Of a stretch of DNA of 64,000 bases, positions 12,127 through 24,223 are shown one piece after another. Within the stretch, counting starts at the first letter, position 1, and each line of letters starts with the position of its first letter. A program made the position numbers and the translations under genes. The notes beneath the pieces are model-generated. The model was not told where the DNA came from and did not search any database. It saw only the letters and a program-made list of their open reading frames with translations. Source of the stretch: Pseudofabraea citricarpa (Eukaryota; Ascomycota; Leotiomycetes; Helotiales; Dermateaceae); assembly GCA_029641185.1 (NCBI GenBank), contig JAPWGK010000023.1:310001-374000 (forward strand), read 5' to 3'.

Positions 12127-13680
12127 CAGGGGTAAGGCGATGCTAGCACGTACATTTATTGTAGTACCGAGACCCGACCAATATGACGGGTCATTATTAT
12201 ATGGCTTGGCCGCGCTCGTTATGCCATGAAATGGGCAAGGTTGCGAAGAGGAATGAATGCGTGGATAAGAGATTCGTATGCAAGCATGGGGGGTCGATAT
12301 TCAATAGTCTCACCACCAACGGTCCGTACAAGTTACAACTCGATCCGATGTCTCCGGCTTTTGTTTTGCTATTATTTGCTGTGAGAAGTGAACTGCATTA
12401 ACGGTGGTTGATAGAGGGGAGCATACGGGGGGAAATCAGTCCTCAATCGAGGGATAACAACTTGCACATATCACCGCCTGCTAGCACTAAACAGACATCT
12501 CATTTCATCCAGCGCTGCCTGACCACCTCACAACCTCCCAAACGATCAACCGCGCCCTCGCACGAGCCTCTCTGCGGAGAATTTTAGGTGAAGTCCTGGT
12601 CAATCACAAGTTAATTTGCCTGGTTCAGGGGAGGAGGGCAACAAAAAAGTTCTTGGGTGACCATGACTTGAAGATCGGGATTGCCATCTACCCAACAGCA
12701 ACTCTCACATCTCACACTGCTACGACCATCTGGCATCAGCTTCCACTCCCCTCTCTCTCCACCAGCCTGCATACCTGCATACCGACCTGGCCATCCGCTC
12801 CCTGAAGCCTGAAGCCTGAAGCCTGAAGCTTGAACCTGTGGAAGACGGACGCTCATAAACGTACACACGACCCCGGGACCACTACTACTACTGCCACTCT
12901 ACACGACCGCGACTTGTCACCCTGCATCCTGCAAGAAAGCAATAACTGCAGCTGCACACCCGCATCTTGCCGCTTTCCAGATCCCCGATTGATTTCGAAA
13001 GGATTGCATACTGGCCCACGCATCTTGGAATCTTCTTTCCGTCTGTCAAACAACCCCTCGAACTCTATCGAAGGCCACTTTCAGTACTGCCGTAGTACAT
13101 ACAGCCCTGCCACCGTTAATACCCTCCTTCCCCAATACCCTCCGAACCAGACTCATAACAGAACTCCTCTTGTGTTATTAGCCATCCGGCACCATCCATC
13201 TCCTCTCAAACTCGTCCACCAAGCCCGTTGACACTCCCGCGTCAATCCCGAGACAGGAACACACACAGGCGGCAGCTGGAGTCTGGACAGGAGAGTTCTT
13301 TGCAACGGTGTCGCATTGCAGGTACGCGCATCTCACCGTCTTACCGGTAATCCTTCAGGAAACCAGGAGACTGTTGCGCAAACCCAACTTCTTAAATGCT
13401 GATGGATAGATGTAGCAAGCCGTTCCGAGCACACCACCTGCATCTCCTACCTCCAATGGCATCGTGCGCATGAGAAATCGTCAAACTTCTCTCGAATCAT
13501 AAACTGCCCGCGTTGAACTCTTTCGATCCCCTGAAACACTTACTCACTTGTCTGCCGTTTGAAAGTGTCAATGCATCCCAAAGATCTTTGCTAAACCTGC
13601 CAAAAAGCGACAAGTTCAACAGCTACATCGGCTCAGGCCTTGAACAGGAGGCGCGAAAATAAAACAATACCCGAGTAGAG
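12127..13680. other. Divergent upstream region and probable long 5' leader of the hydrolase gene
   Basis: No supported coding region. The 900 bp before the ATG at 13681 is C/T-rich with few long frames, as in fungal promoters and leaders. It contains the heptamer array at 12801. Confidence 0.5.
12801..12835. repeat. CCTGAAG heptamer tandem repeat
   Basis: Four exact CCTGAAG units followed by a diverged fifth (CTTGAAC). A short minisatellite in a probable leader or promoter. Confidence 0.85.
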
Positions 13681-16490
13681 ATGGAGAGCCCGCCGCCCAT
13701 TCCCAGACCGACCAGACAGCATGCGCGACGGAAATCTCTCCAAGGCCCGTCAGCGACTAATCGTGTGCATGTCCAACCAGCGTCTCCAGAAGTGATATCC
13801 TCTCTCATCACCTCGCTTTCAATCATCTCCTCGCCCGCCAATGCGCTATTTGAGAGTAGTCAGTCGACACCGGCCAACTCAAGCGCGACGAGGACTCCCT
13901 TCAACCCAGCTTCCTACAATAATCATCCCGACCGAACTCGCAATGGAGGAAGAGTAGGAGGCGGTAGTTTTGGAATTGATTACGGAGCTTTCGATCAACC
14001 CTCTTTACGCGACTTGCAGGAGGAAGAATCGCTGGACGAATTAGCTGCCAGTGCTCCAGTTATCCGAACAGCTAAACCACCTTCTGGCTTGTCTCCTTTG
14101 ACAGCGCCGCCCAAATCACCCGGTCGCGAAACGAGTTCCTTGAAGACCTTTCTGCGCGGCTCCTCGAGACCATCATCAAAGGGATCGGCAGGGTCAAAGG
14201 ATCGAGATGATGTGAGTAGCATCGGAAATCTTTCCATCGAGCCTGGGTCACCACAACCAAAGCACGAATTGCGGAGGCAGAGGTCCAGCGACAGTTGGGG
14301 GCGCAAGCAAGCAAGGAATCAGAAGGGCCTAATGTATATGAGTTCAAAGGAACGTCTGCGGGAGAAGGAACAAGAGAGGAAGAGAGCAAGCGGAGGAGTT
14401 GCAGGAGGAAACACAAAGGGAGGAGATCGAATGCCTCTGCCACCCTTTGACTCTGAGACATTCATGGCTGAATCAGTCATAACGGAAGAACCACCTACGC
14501 CAAAAGAATCATCAGCACCAGAGAGTTCCTCCGCAAATGCTGTCGCGAGTTCTAGCAGGGCACCAAGCTCTGCGATTGGCCGCGATCCATCCCTGCGTCC
14601 AGGCAGTCAAGGTGGTATAGGGTCTGGTAGATTCATTCCAGCCAGAGACTCATCACTTAGAAACCACGACTCTTCTAGAAAGCGCACGTCTCAAAGGTCG
14701 AGCCGGCAGAGTAGCAAGCAACGAAATGGCGAAGATGCGGACGTCATACATGAAGCCGACGAGGAGAAGGAAAAGAAGCGAGATAAATCACGACGCGCCC
14801 TTCAACCAAGTGAGGCAGCATTGAAAATGATGGAGCCGCTGGACAATCTAGACATGTTACATTCGAAACGTCCCGCACGCGGAAGCAGAGAAATGGCCCC
14901 TGCTCCGAAGATGGACCAACTGAAAGTGATAGAAGATGAAGAGGGTGCTCCATCACCAGCTGTAGCGCAACGAAGATCCCGACCAAGTCCAAATCGTGGA
15001 GAGCGCTCTTCAAGCCAGAAAAGGATGTCGGGGGCTTCCACTCCAGACCCATCGGAAGACTCTAAACCAAAGAGGTCAAGTTCAAGGCTAAAGCGATTGT
15101 CGGCGCCTCTGAGCCCAAGAGAGAAAGACTCGAACCGAAATAGTTTGTCAGGGGTTGCATCTCCAGAGCCTGCTAAACCTCAGATTCACGTTGACGATAG
15201 GCCCACCAGTGCTGATTCCATCGATGATGCCGTAGAAGCGTATATGTGCTCGCCACGACTTTCTCAGAAAATCAGACATCCTCAAACCGGTAGGACCATT
15301 TCTTTTTCGGAAGTGGGCGATTCAGAAGGGTTTGCGGTATTTTGTTGTGTTGGAATGGGTTTGACAAGGTTCATCACGGCCTTTTATGATGAACTTGCTT
15401 TGACTTTGAAGCTACGACTTATCACGCCAGACAGGCCAGGAGTTGGTGATAGTGAACCATATAATGATGGGACGGCAACACCTCTTAGCTGGCCTGGTAA
15501 GTCTCTCCTAACTCAAAATTCTCCTTGTACTAATGGGTTATAGATGATGTTTATGCAATCTGTCAAGCATTGAAGATCACTAAATTCTCAATCCTAGCAC
15601 ACTCAGCAGGTGCTATATACGCTCTGGCCACTGCTTTACGAATGCCTCAACATATCCGTGGCAGAATTCATCTGCTGGCCCCTTGGATTCCTCCTTCCCA
15701 GATGAACGTCTTTGGTGCCCAAATAGCGTCGCCGCCGACTAACTCAATCCCTACATCCCAACGTATCCTCCGTGCTTTACCTACTCCAATCTTGAAGGCC
15801 GCAAATTCAAGCTTCATGAGTGCGACAAGCAGCTCAATTACGAGTAGCCTCCCACGCAACCAAAAGCGTAACAAGCGCAAATCATCTGGCCGTGATACGC
15901 CAGCCCCTATTAGTAAAGGCTCGCTTCCAGTTGGTGCTGATAAGGAGAACCATGGAAGAAATTCCACTGTATATCCTAACCCCTCAGAACCAGGTGCGCT
16001 AGAGCGAGCGGCAAGAGATCCTACGGATCCAAACAACGAAGCAGCAATTCTTGCAGCTGCTGCGAGCACACTTGCGGACAAGGAGAGACAGATGACATAT
16101 GATACCCGTCTCACGCATGCCATCTGGGATCTTGCAACTTCAGGTGCGAATCCGGCTGTAGATCTCCTTGTGTGCCTCGAGAGACGACATACTATCGGAT
16201 TCCGCTATGTCGATATTACTCGAGCTGTAGTTATACATCATGGTAGCAAGGATACCAGGGTGCCTGTTGATAATGTAAGATGGTTGGGAAAGACGATGAA
16301 GAGATGTGAGGTTAGAGTTCTTGAAGGAGAGGGCCATGGATTGATGGCTAGTGCAACCGTCATGGGAGGAGTGCTCATGGAGATCGCCAGAGAGTGGGAG
16401 GACTGGGTTCGAGTAACTGGACAGCACGTCAGCAAAGACGGGGCAAGAAGAACGCTGCGCGAAAGAGCGAGCGTGGGCGCATTCAGATGA
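13681..16490 (+). CDS. Alpha/beta hydrolase-fold protein with long disordered N-terminus
   Basis: Two exons split by a 47 nt intron (15497-15543) give 920 residues. Residues 1 to about 530 are Ser/Arg/Pro/Lys-rich low-complexity sequence with no fold I recognise. The C-terminal part is an alpha/beta hydrolase: LITPDRPGVGDSEP leads into the nucleophile elbow AHSAG (Ser about 626), and GSKDTRVP and GEGHGL supply the likely catalytic Asp and His. A low-complexity insertion lies between the elbow and the Asp in the lid position. Substrate and location are unknown. The long tail, rich in SP and RxxS sites, could be a phosphorylated targeting or scaffold region; this is inference. The ATG chosen is the first of a continuous frame. 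Confidence 0.88.
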
Positions 16491-18316
16491 TGAGCCGCGC
16501 GGGAAAAGGAAGTAATGAATGAACTGTTGGTGGAAACCAGGATCCTTTTGTTGTAGCAAAGCAAGGCGCTGGGATTATTCTTGTTTGACTGGGAAGCCGG
16601 AACCCTCCTTTTTTTTTGTATTCTTTTTCGTGTAATTTATGGTTCTGCATGGTTCTGGGTGGGACAACGGCCTGGCCTGGTATGATAGAGGAGGATCCTC
16701 AGCAACGAATAGCTCTAATCTAATTACAAGTACTTGACTAAATATATCTCCCTCTTCAGCCCTATCTAATCATAGGCCGCCAGAGACGGCAGAGGAAGAG
16801 GAAGTGGCCTGTGTCGCGATGGGATCCGATACCTGTACCTGTACCTGTGCCTGTGCTGTCGATCTCCGCTTGTTCTTGCAAGTACAGTCAGACAAAGGGT
16901 GTTCTTCTCCCATTTCTCATCGGACCTGCTTGCTTGCTGGTGCGGGATTGAAACATTCTCATCCCAAGTCGCCCGAAGGCTGGAGGGTAGAGGCTGGTGT
17001 TCACAGGGTCCATCCAACCTGTTGCGGACTGCGATGCAAGGGAGAGGCAGCATTGAAGAATATACAAGTTAGGGTCCAGGGTCCAAGAGAAGAGGGGGCA
17101 TGAGTGGGAAATGGGAAGTGGATTCTGTGCATCATTCCTCATCCCCGCCCCCTCTCCCTCCTATCTCTTTGTTCTTCAGCCCTACCGAGGATACGATGAC
17201 GGCAAGAGGAGGGGAAAACGTGGGCGATGATGAATCCCATGACGAATGCTGCTGCTGCTGCTGCTGCTGCTGCTTCTTCTTCTTGTTTGCTCGTTCGTTC
17301 CTTCGCAACGCAACCCCACGGCCGGGAGGTTTGATGCTCGTTTGGTGTTTCGCTCGTTCGGGTGCTGTGGGCGCTGTGGGTTTCATGAGGTGGGGGGTTT
17401 TCTTGGTTTTGCTGAGTAGAGCAGAGTAGAGTAGGTTCGTTCGTAGTACAGTACAGTGGAGTGGGTAACTGAGACTGGTGAATCGGATGTATGTTTTTTT
17501 CTTATGTTGAAATGGATATCATCACTCGTGTCTCTAGGCTCGTCGGATGCGTTTCCCTCCCGTGATTGATTCTCTGAGGGAGTGAGAGCGAGATAATGCC
17601 ACGAACAAGCTTTTTAGCGAGAGGGGGACAGAGAGGGGGGGATTTGTGTTTCCAGCCCAGCCACCCCCTCGACCTGTCAGCTCTGTCTGTTCTGTCCGCC
17701 GGCTGGAAGAGTGGATCGCCGTGTTTCTGTTTATGGCATCTGTAGATCTCCCTCTCGAGTGGATTGACATGTTTATGCATGCTCTCATAGGGAGATATTA
17801 AGTGGGCTTTTACGAGCCAGGGTCGGAATATCGATTTCAGGATACTAGTGAGTGAACGAGGTTGAGGAATGCGAAAAGGTCGGTTGCGTTGCTAGACAGA
17901 AACTTGCTACATTTCTCAACGTGGCGAGAGCTTATCGAATTCTTTGTTGTCCTCGCCTTGGAGATTCTGCCTGTCCGGTAGGGAAGAGGGATTGGCATCT
18001 GGGATTGGGAGACGGAAAGAGGGACAGAGAGGAGACAATTTGATAATTGATTGCGACGAGTGAAGGAGGGAAAGTGAAAGCGGAAACCGACCCGCATTTT
18101 GCCTCGTACGGCACTACTGCCACTATATTGCCAGCTCCAGCTCCAGGACCGACCAACAACCAACAAGAGCTGTACAACCCACCCTCTCTTTTCCAACATC
18201 CTGCCGCCGTACAGAAAATACAAGAAAACAAAATCTCCCTCTCAATCTACTCAGTGAGTTTCATTTTCCATAACCCATCGGATTCTTTTGTCTGACCATC
18301 TCTCTCTGCTTCAGAC
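16491..18316. other. Intergenic region with trinucleotide repeat and putative 5' UTR intron
   Basis: Holds the hydrolase 3' UTR and the glutaredoxin promoter. Frames seen here are low-complexity and unsupported. A likely 5' UTR intron runs from 18254 (GTGAGT) to 18314 (TTCAG), two bases before the glutaredoxin ATG. Confidence 0.55.
17248..17285. repeat. TGC/TTC trinucleotide microsatellite
   Basis: About nine TGC units run straight into four TTC-type units. It lies in non-coding sequence between the hydrolase and glutaredoxin genes. Confidence 0.9.
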
Positions 18317-19320
18317 ATGCCTTCCAATCGGCGCGTCAAGGTCTTCGGCCTCCTCATCTTCATCTCCCTCATCACCACCCTCTTCTACCTACGACAAGAC
18401 AGCTCGCTGAGCAGTCCCAGCGGCTCCGACACCGAGGTCGCGGACGACTTCTACCAGAAAACCGTGCACGCCCTCGACAGCAACGGCAACGTCAACAGCA
18501 ACAACAACGGGAAGGCGAATGCGCAGGCGAAGCTGGGCGGCAAAGACGCAGAGGCGGAAGACGACGCCGGCGTGCGCGAGCGATTAAAGAAGGCTGCCGA
18601 TGTGGCCAAGGGCAATGCGAATGCGAAGGCGCCCAAACCTGATCCGCCGAGCAGCATCGTAGGTGTTGGCAGCGCAGCCGAGGGCAGCGTTGCGGGCAGG
18701 AAGACGTTTCCTCTCAAGCCGAAGGAGGGAGCTGCTGTGGTTGAGCCGGCCGAGAAGAAGGTCGAGACGGAAGAGGAGCATGCCGTCGAGGTGGAGATGA
18801 ACACGATTTTGAAGAAGTCACCTAGTACGTAACCCCGTCACCCTCCTATCCATATTCTAGTCTGAAGAAATCCTGCTAATCTCCTCCTTTCTTTTTCTGC
18901 GCAATAGTTATCATCTTCTCGAAATCATACTGTCCGCATTCTAAACGTGCGAAGACTATCCTCCTTGAGAGATATACAATTGATCCCGCGCCGTACGTCG
19001 TTGAGTTGGATCTGCATCCTCTGGGCGCCCAGCTCCAGGCTAGTCTGGCCGAGATGACGGGCCGCAAGACGGTCCCGAACGTGCTGATCAATGGCAAGAG
19101 CATCGGCGGCGGTGACGAAGTGGCCGGCCTCGATAGCGATGGGAAGTTAATCAGTACCGTGAAGAGTATGGGCGGTAAGCGCATGGTCGAGGTATCGAAG
19201 AAGACCGAGACAGAGGCACCGAAGGCGAAGGTCGCCGCAGCCGAGAAGGAGAACGACAAGGCATACGAGCACGAATCGGGCCTGAAGAGGAGGAGCAAGA
19301 TCATCCGGAAGAAGTCGTGA
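18317..19320 (+). CDS. Membrane-anchored monothiol glutaredoxin (Grx6/Grx7 type)
   Basis: Two exons joined over the intron 18825-18907 give 306 residues. A short basic N-terminus and one hydrophobic segment (about 9-25) predict a type II anchor. A 140-residue Ala/Lys/Glu-rich linker follows, then a glutaredoxin domain (about 168-265). The active site is CPHS (Cys about 178), which has one cysteine only. The glutathione-binding features TVPNVLING (cis-Pro) and GGGDE are present. In yeast, Grx6 and Grx7 with this layout act in the early secretory pathway in glutathione-dependent thiol redox control. A Lys/Glu-rich tail of about 40 residues follows the domain. The start is supported by the anchor segment and by the 5' UTR intron just upstream. 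Confidence 0.9.
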
Positions 19321-21938
19321 GGCTTGCACGTCCTTCGTTTCGCTGAGCCTTCTCTTCTCTGTCCTCATCCTTCTCGCTTGTTTGATCTTACACGCTTAGC
19401 CCTTTTTTTATTTTTTTTGCTTCTCTTTCTTTTTCTGTTCGCTATAATGGCACGGGGCACAGGCATGGGGCACGGATCTGGCGTTTTGCTCTTTTTGCTT
19501 TCGTGGAGAAAGGAAGCCGGAAAGGAAGCATCCTATATGGATGGATGGATGGATGGATGAATCCTCGATTAGGGAGACCAGGGAGGGAGAAGACCAGTCC
19601 TTCTGGGTTTTTTTCTTCTCTTTTTCCTCTTTCGATTCTTGCTTCTCGGCTTGTATTACATTGACCCTGCACGGTATCGGCGCTGGTTGAATCCTCTAGA
19701 GATCTCGGACCTTTTTTGTTGTTTTCTATATATATCTAGTTCTGGGTGCAGTGGAGTGGGCTTGGACTCTGGTTTGGGTTTGGGTTTTTAGCATGGGCAA
19801 TGGGTATAACTAGGAAGGAGAGCAAGCACAGAGGAAGAGAGAATGAGAGAAAGAAAGAAAGAATGGAAAAGTTTACCTACCTACCTACTTACCTTATGTT
19901 TGTCTCATATCTTGCTCTGTTGACGTGGTCGGTTATGCTTGTGATAAACAAGCAGGGTTTAAGTAGGCAGGTCGTTGCTGAAGTGGAATAGAAATGATCG
20001 GTTGGTATAAGGACTGTCGGAGAAATCACTAGAAAGCAGGATGACATTCATGAGTTCAAGTTCCCTACCTCCCTGGTCATAAGGACTTACAGGTCATATA
20101 GCATTTCCCATGCAGTTGAACAAGCGAGCGGGGATAAAGTGGATGCAGAAGACTGAAGTGGAAGTACGATTGATCTTGCCTCTTCTTTTCTTTTTTGGAC
20201 GTTCACGCTAGTAGCTGGTAGAGACATCGCTTTCCCAGTCCTCCGGCTCGTGGCCTGTTCTGGGAGAGAGGGAGAGAGGGAGGGATTAACTAAAAAGCTA
20301 CGATAACACACATCTGGTCGCTAGTATAAAGGAGTCTTGACTCGGCCGGCACGGTACGGTACACACCATGTTGAGAAGAAGGGGCAGCTCGACAGGAAGC
20401 GGCAAGAATCCTCGGGGAAAGATTGGCTGTATAAGAAGGGCTCTAACATAATGTTGAAAAAGGGATGGAGATCCGATCGGGGAGTATCAAGGTTTGGAAA
20501 TAGCCACGATCCCTTTCTCTCTCTCTCTCGCTGAGAAGGCACTGGACGAAGAGGAGTCAAATTCTAGCCGTTTGTAATCGCTACCCTACGGTACCGAGAG
20601 ACCCGGTCTGGAACCTTCAAAACGGGCGTGGAAATTCTGCTGTTGTCATTATTTTACCCCGAGGCGATGCAGGGGGTAAATCGGGTGGCTGTGGGGTATG
20701 GGGAAGAGGAAGAGGAAGTGCCGACGATAATCAGAGCTTGCTTGTAGCCTCGCACTTGCGTATTTTAGGCCATTCTGAAATATAACCGAATGGATCTTTT
20801 AAGGAATAGTATAAAGAAAATAAGAAAGAAACCAGGTACGTTGGCTTCCTTTTCTTTGGTTAAAACATTATATACCCAGGTATTTAGCCTTGTCGGCTGG
20901 ATAACATACCTTCACAAAGTCCTCTATAGTTGGTATCTGTTCGCTAAATACAGATAAAATCAATTGACAAGTTCGTGGCTCTAGATGTAGGAAACAAGTG
21001 TTTTGATATGAGTTTGCTTAAGTTCCAATTACTTGTAAATCTTAAGATTCCTTTCATGCCTAGTTTTGTAATAGTTGCATGTTTATATTTGCGGGCTATT
21101 GTTCTGCCGGTTTATGCCTGAATGCTAGGAACAACGGAAGGCATTTAGCTCTAGGAAATCTTAAATCGTATAATTTATCATCTGGACATAACATCCCTTA
21201 AGATTTCTGCGAGATTGATAAGATAAGTTCCTATATGAGTACTCAGCGTGGTATGATTCTTACTCAGCGGCACGTAGACCATTCATGTAATAAATCGGCG
21301 TAGTGAGCCTGAAAACCCGCTAGAGCGAGTTATCAAGTTCCCGAACTTTATTACCCCGTACGACATTAAGCGAGCCGAAGTGTCCGGCCACATGCTGAAG
21401 GAGAATTCCAGGACAAGCCTCCAAAACCAAATATGCGATTGTTTCTTTCCAATCAAGCAGCCTTGCGTATCTTCGCCCGTGAAATTAACCCCGCGAGAAT
21501 AAAGCTTATGCAGGCTTATCCAATCTCGCATCAAAGCTCCCGAAGAGCTTAACCGATCTTGGACTGGAGCTCATGTCTCGGCTAACTCAAACGAGCATGG
21601 AGGGTCAAAGAATGACATCAAGACTTTGCGCTATCTCACATAAACAGTGCGACGGCTAACTCTGTTAATCGCGGAGATCTCACTTGGAAACATGAGACGG
21701 CCTTTCGGACCTTCCAGTGTGGGTTTCGGACCTTTGGAAGACCGATTTGAGGCGCGAATGTCCCTGCCAAGAATAAATGACGAGATATCCGTAAGCTTGA
21801 GATCAGATGTGACGGGTCTGATGGTCTTCATTATGGATTTCAAATTGCATACAAAGTCATTTGTACCTCCTTGCATCAGATAACTTCTTTGTCCTCTTCC
21901 CCAAAATCACAATCCACTTCTTCACTGCAACCCACAAC
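19321..21938. other. Gene-free region before the MFS transporter
   Basis: Contains the glutaredoxin 3' UTR, T-rich tracts, ATGG repeats near 19540 and ACCT repeats near 19875. The 83-codon minus-strand frame at 21283-21534 has no recognised similarity. No gene can be supported. Confidence 0.5.
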
Positions 21939-24223
21939 ATGAAGGAACTGATTCGTGATACCATTCTTGGGCACGCTCTGCGCTTGGCCTCCAGAGGAAG
22001 GATTCTCCCATACCCCGAAGAAAGAGATCATTCATTATGGAAGCAATATGTGGACAAGGAGGCATCTGGGAGAATGGCGCATCATGGCCACCTCGGCGAG
22101 GCAGAGAAAGAGGTGGAAGCAGACAAAGCCGACAGGAATCCACAACAAACACAGCAGAACGCAAATATGCCACGGCATAGCTCGGAATCCACGGTTGAAG
22201 GTTCCCAACAGAGACGCATCAACTCAGCCAGCGGTATTCCAGTTGACCCCGAAAAAGGCAAGGACGTCACAATGGTCACCTGGTTTTCAGACAAAGACCC
22301 AGAGGTATAGCCATTAACCCTCCTAAAGAAGCCCCCGCTGACAACTACAGAACCCTCGAAACTGGTCAACGGCAAAGAAATTCCGCGTGACGTTCTTGAT
22401 ATGCCTCCTCACCTTTTCGGTATACATCGGCTCGGCTATTTATTCAGCTGGTACTCAAGATGTCATGCAAAAATTTCAGGTATCGCAAGTTGTAGCCACA
22501 CTTGGCCTATGTCTCTTTGTTGCTGGATATGGTCTCGGTCCTAGTACGTAAACCAATTCTTCCCGTTTTTGGCTTGTGAAGACTAACGGAGTCCAAGTGA
22601 TCTTTGCCCCCATGTCGGAAATCCCACAAATCGGTCGTAATCCAGTCTACATTGGGACCCTCGTGGTTTTCGTTTTTCTGCAGTTGTATGTATACCGCAA
22701 TTGAATATCGCGCTATCCAGACTTTTTGAACCAACCCTCTCCCTCATATTTAAACTGTCTTCTACAATCGATTACTAATTCGTCAAACTTCCAGTGCTGT
22801 TATTTATGCAAAGAATCTAGGCATGCTCCTCGCATTTAGATTCTTGACAGGTAGCTACTTCAATAAAACTCCTCACAATAACACATACTGATAGCAATTT
22901 TACAGGCTTCTTTGGGTCTCCTGTTCTAGCAACCGGTGGCGCATCACTTGCTGATATATATGCTCCATCCAAAAGAGCATATGCAATTGCTATATGGGGT
23001 ATGTCCGCTGTATGTGGGCCCGTACTAGGGCCACTTTTTGGTGGGTTTGCTGCAGAAGCAAATGGCTGGACTTGGCCAATATGGTATGTTAACTCCCAAG
23101 GCAATCCATTCTGGCCTGCATAAGATGAAGCATTTTGAAATATGAGTCGCGTGACTCGGGAAACTTCTCTGTTCAGCACTCACTCACCCCTTCAACCCCT
23201 GAAGCATGCTTCGATATTCTTCAAGATATTTAGAATCTGCATTGCTAACTCCGGAATCTCTGTGATTTAGGGAACTTCTTTGGTTATCAGGCTTTTCGCT
23301 GATTGTGTTAATCATATTCCTACCCGAGACAAGCTCTGCAAATATTCTTTATCGACGAACCCGCCGCCTACGAAAACTTACAGGCAACCAGAAGCTCAAG
23401 TGTGAGCCTGAGATCCAGGGTGAACAGATGACCGGAAAGGATATTGTATTGATGGTTTTGATTCGGCCATTCAGTTTGACATTTACCGAGCCGATCCTCT
23501 TCGCCATGAACCTATATATCGCCCTCATTTATGGTCTTTTGTATATCTGGTTCGAGTCGTTCTTTATTGTCTTCATCGAGATACATGGCTTTAGTCTCGG
23601 GATGGAAGGGCTTTCATTCCTGGGTATATTTTGCGGCGCTCTCATAGTCGTTCCGCCATTCTTTGCGTCAGTATCTACCCGTCGCGTGGGGAAGCATATA
23701 TTGACAAAGTTCCAGGTACCTTTACTTTATCCAGGAACCTCAGTTTAACGAGAATGGTGAAATTAAGCCAGAGAAACGCCTACCGCCTGCTATGGTTGGC
23801 TGTTTTGCTATTCCCATCTGTCTATTGTAAGCCAACCCCTGTCTATGCTAGGAATATGATCTGATTCCCGGAAGCTGGTTCGGTTGGACTTCGCGCTCAG
23901 ATATCCACTGGATTGTGCCCATCATCGGTACAAGTTTTTTCTCTATTGGAGCCTTTTGTCTATTCAACTCGGTTCTCAACTACCTAGGCGATGCCTATCC
24001 AGAGTATGCCGCTTCGGTATTCGCCGGCAACGACTTCTTCCGGTCGAGTTTTGGAACCGGATTCCCTCTTTTCGCGAACGCCATGTACAGAAAACTCGGG
24101 GTCGGCGGCGCCAGCTCGTTGTTGGGAGGCTTGTCGATCTTGTTTATACCGATTCCTTTCGCTTTGTACTTCTACGGAGAGAGAATTAGAAAACACAGTA
24201 AACGTGCCAGGCACGACTTGTAA
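21939..24223 (+). CDS. MFS transporter, DHA1 drug:H+ antiporter / polyamine type
   Basis: Eight exons (introns 22305-22350, 22544-22597, 22686-22794, 22851-22905, 23084-23270, 23667-23715, 23827-23874) give 578 residues. Phase closes throughout and each junction restores family sequence. A cytosolic N-terminus of about 120 residues precedes the DHA1 signature ENPRNWS. Twelve membrane segments follow, with RFLTGFFGSP and GPLFGGFAAE in the first half, LPETSSANIL at the central loop, and SVFAGNDFFRSSFG in the second half. The layout matches fungal Flu1/Tpo1-like exporters of drugs, polyamines or metabolites at the plasma membrane. Substrate is unknown. The 187 nt fifth intron is unusually long for this gene. 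Confidence 0.9.

Noticed and set aside
17100..17429. 109-codon plus-strand frame with a Cys run
   Set aside because: The Cys run is only the TGC microsatellite read in one frame; there is no other coding sign.
21283..21534. 83-codon minus-strand frame
   Set aside because: Starts at TTG/ATG without context and has no recognised similarity; not enough to call a gene.
23660..23740. 19 bp insertion or frameshift in the MFS gene (GTACCTTTACTTTATCCAG)
   Set aside because: A 49 nt intron with donor GTCAGT (23667) and acceptor TTCCAG (23715) restores FFAYLYFIQEPQFNENG; the 19 bases are coding.
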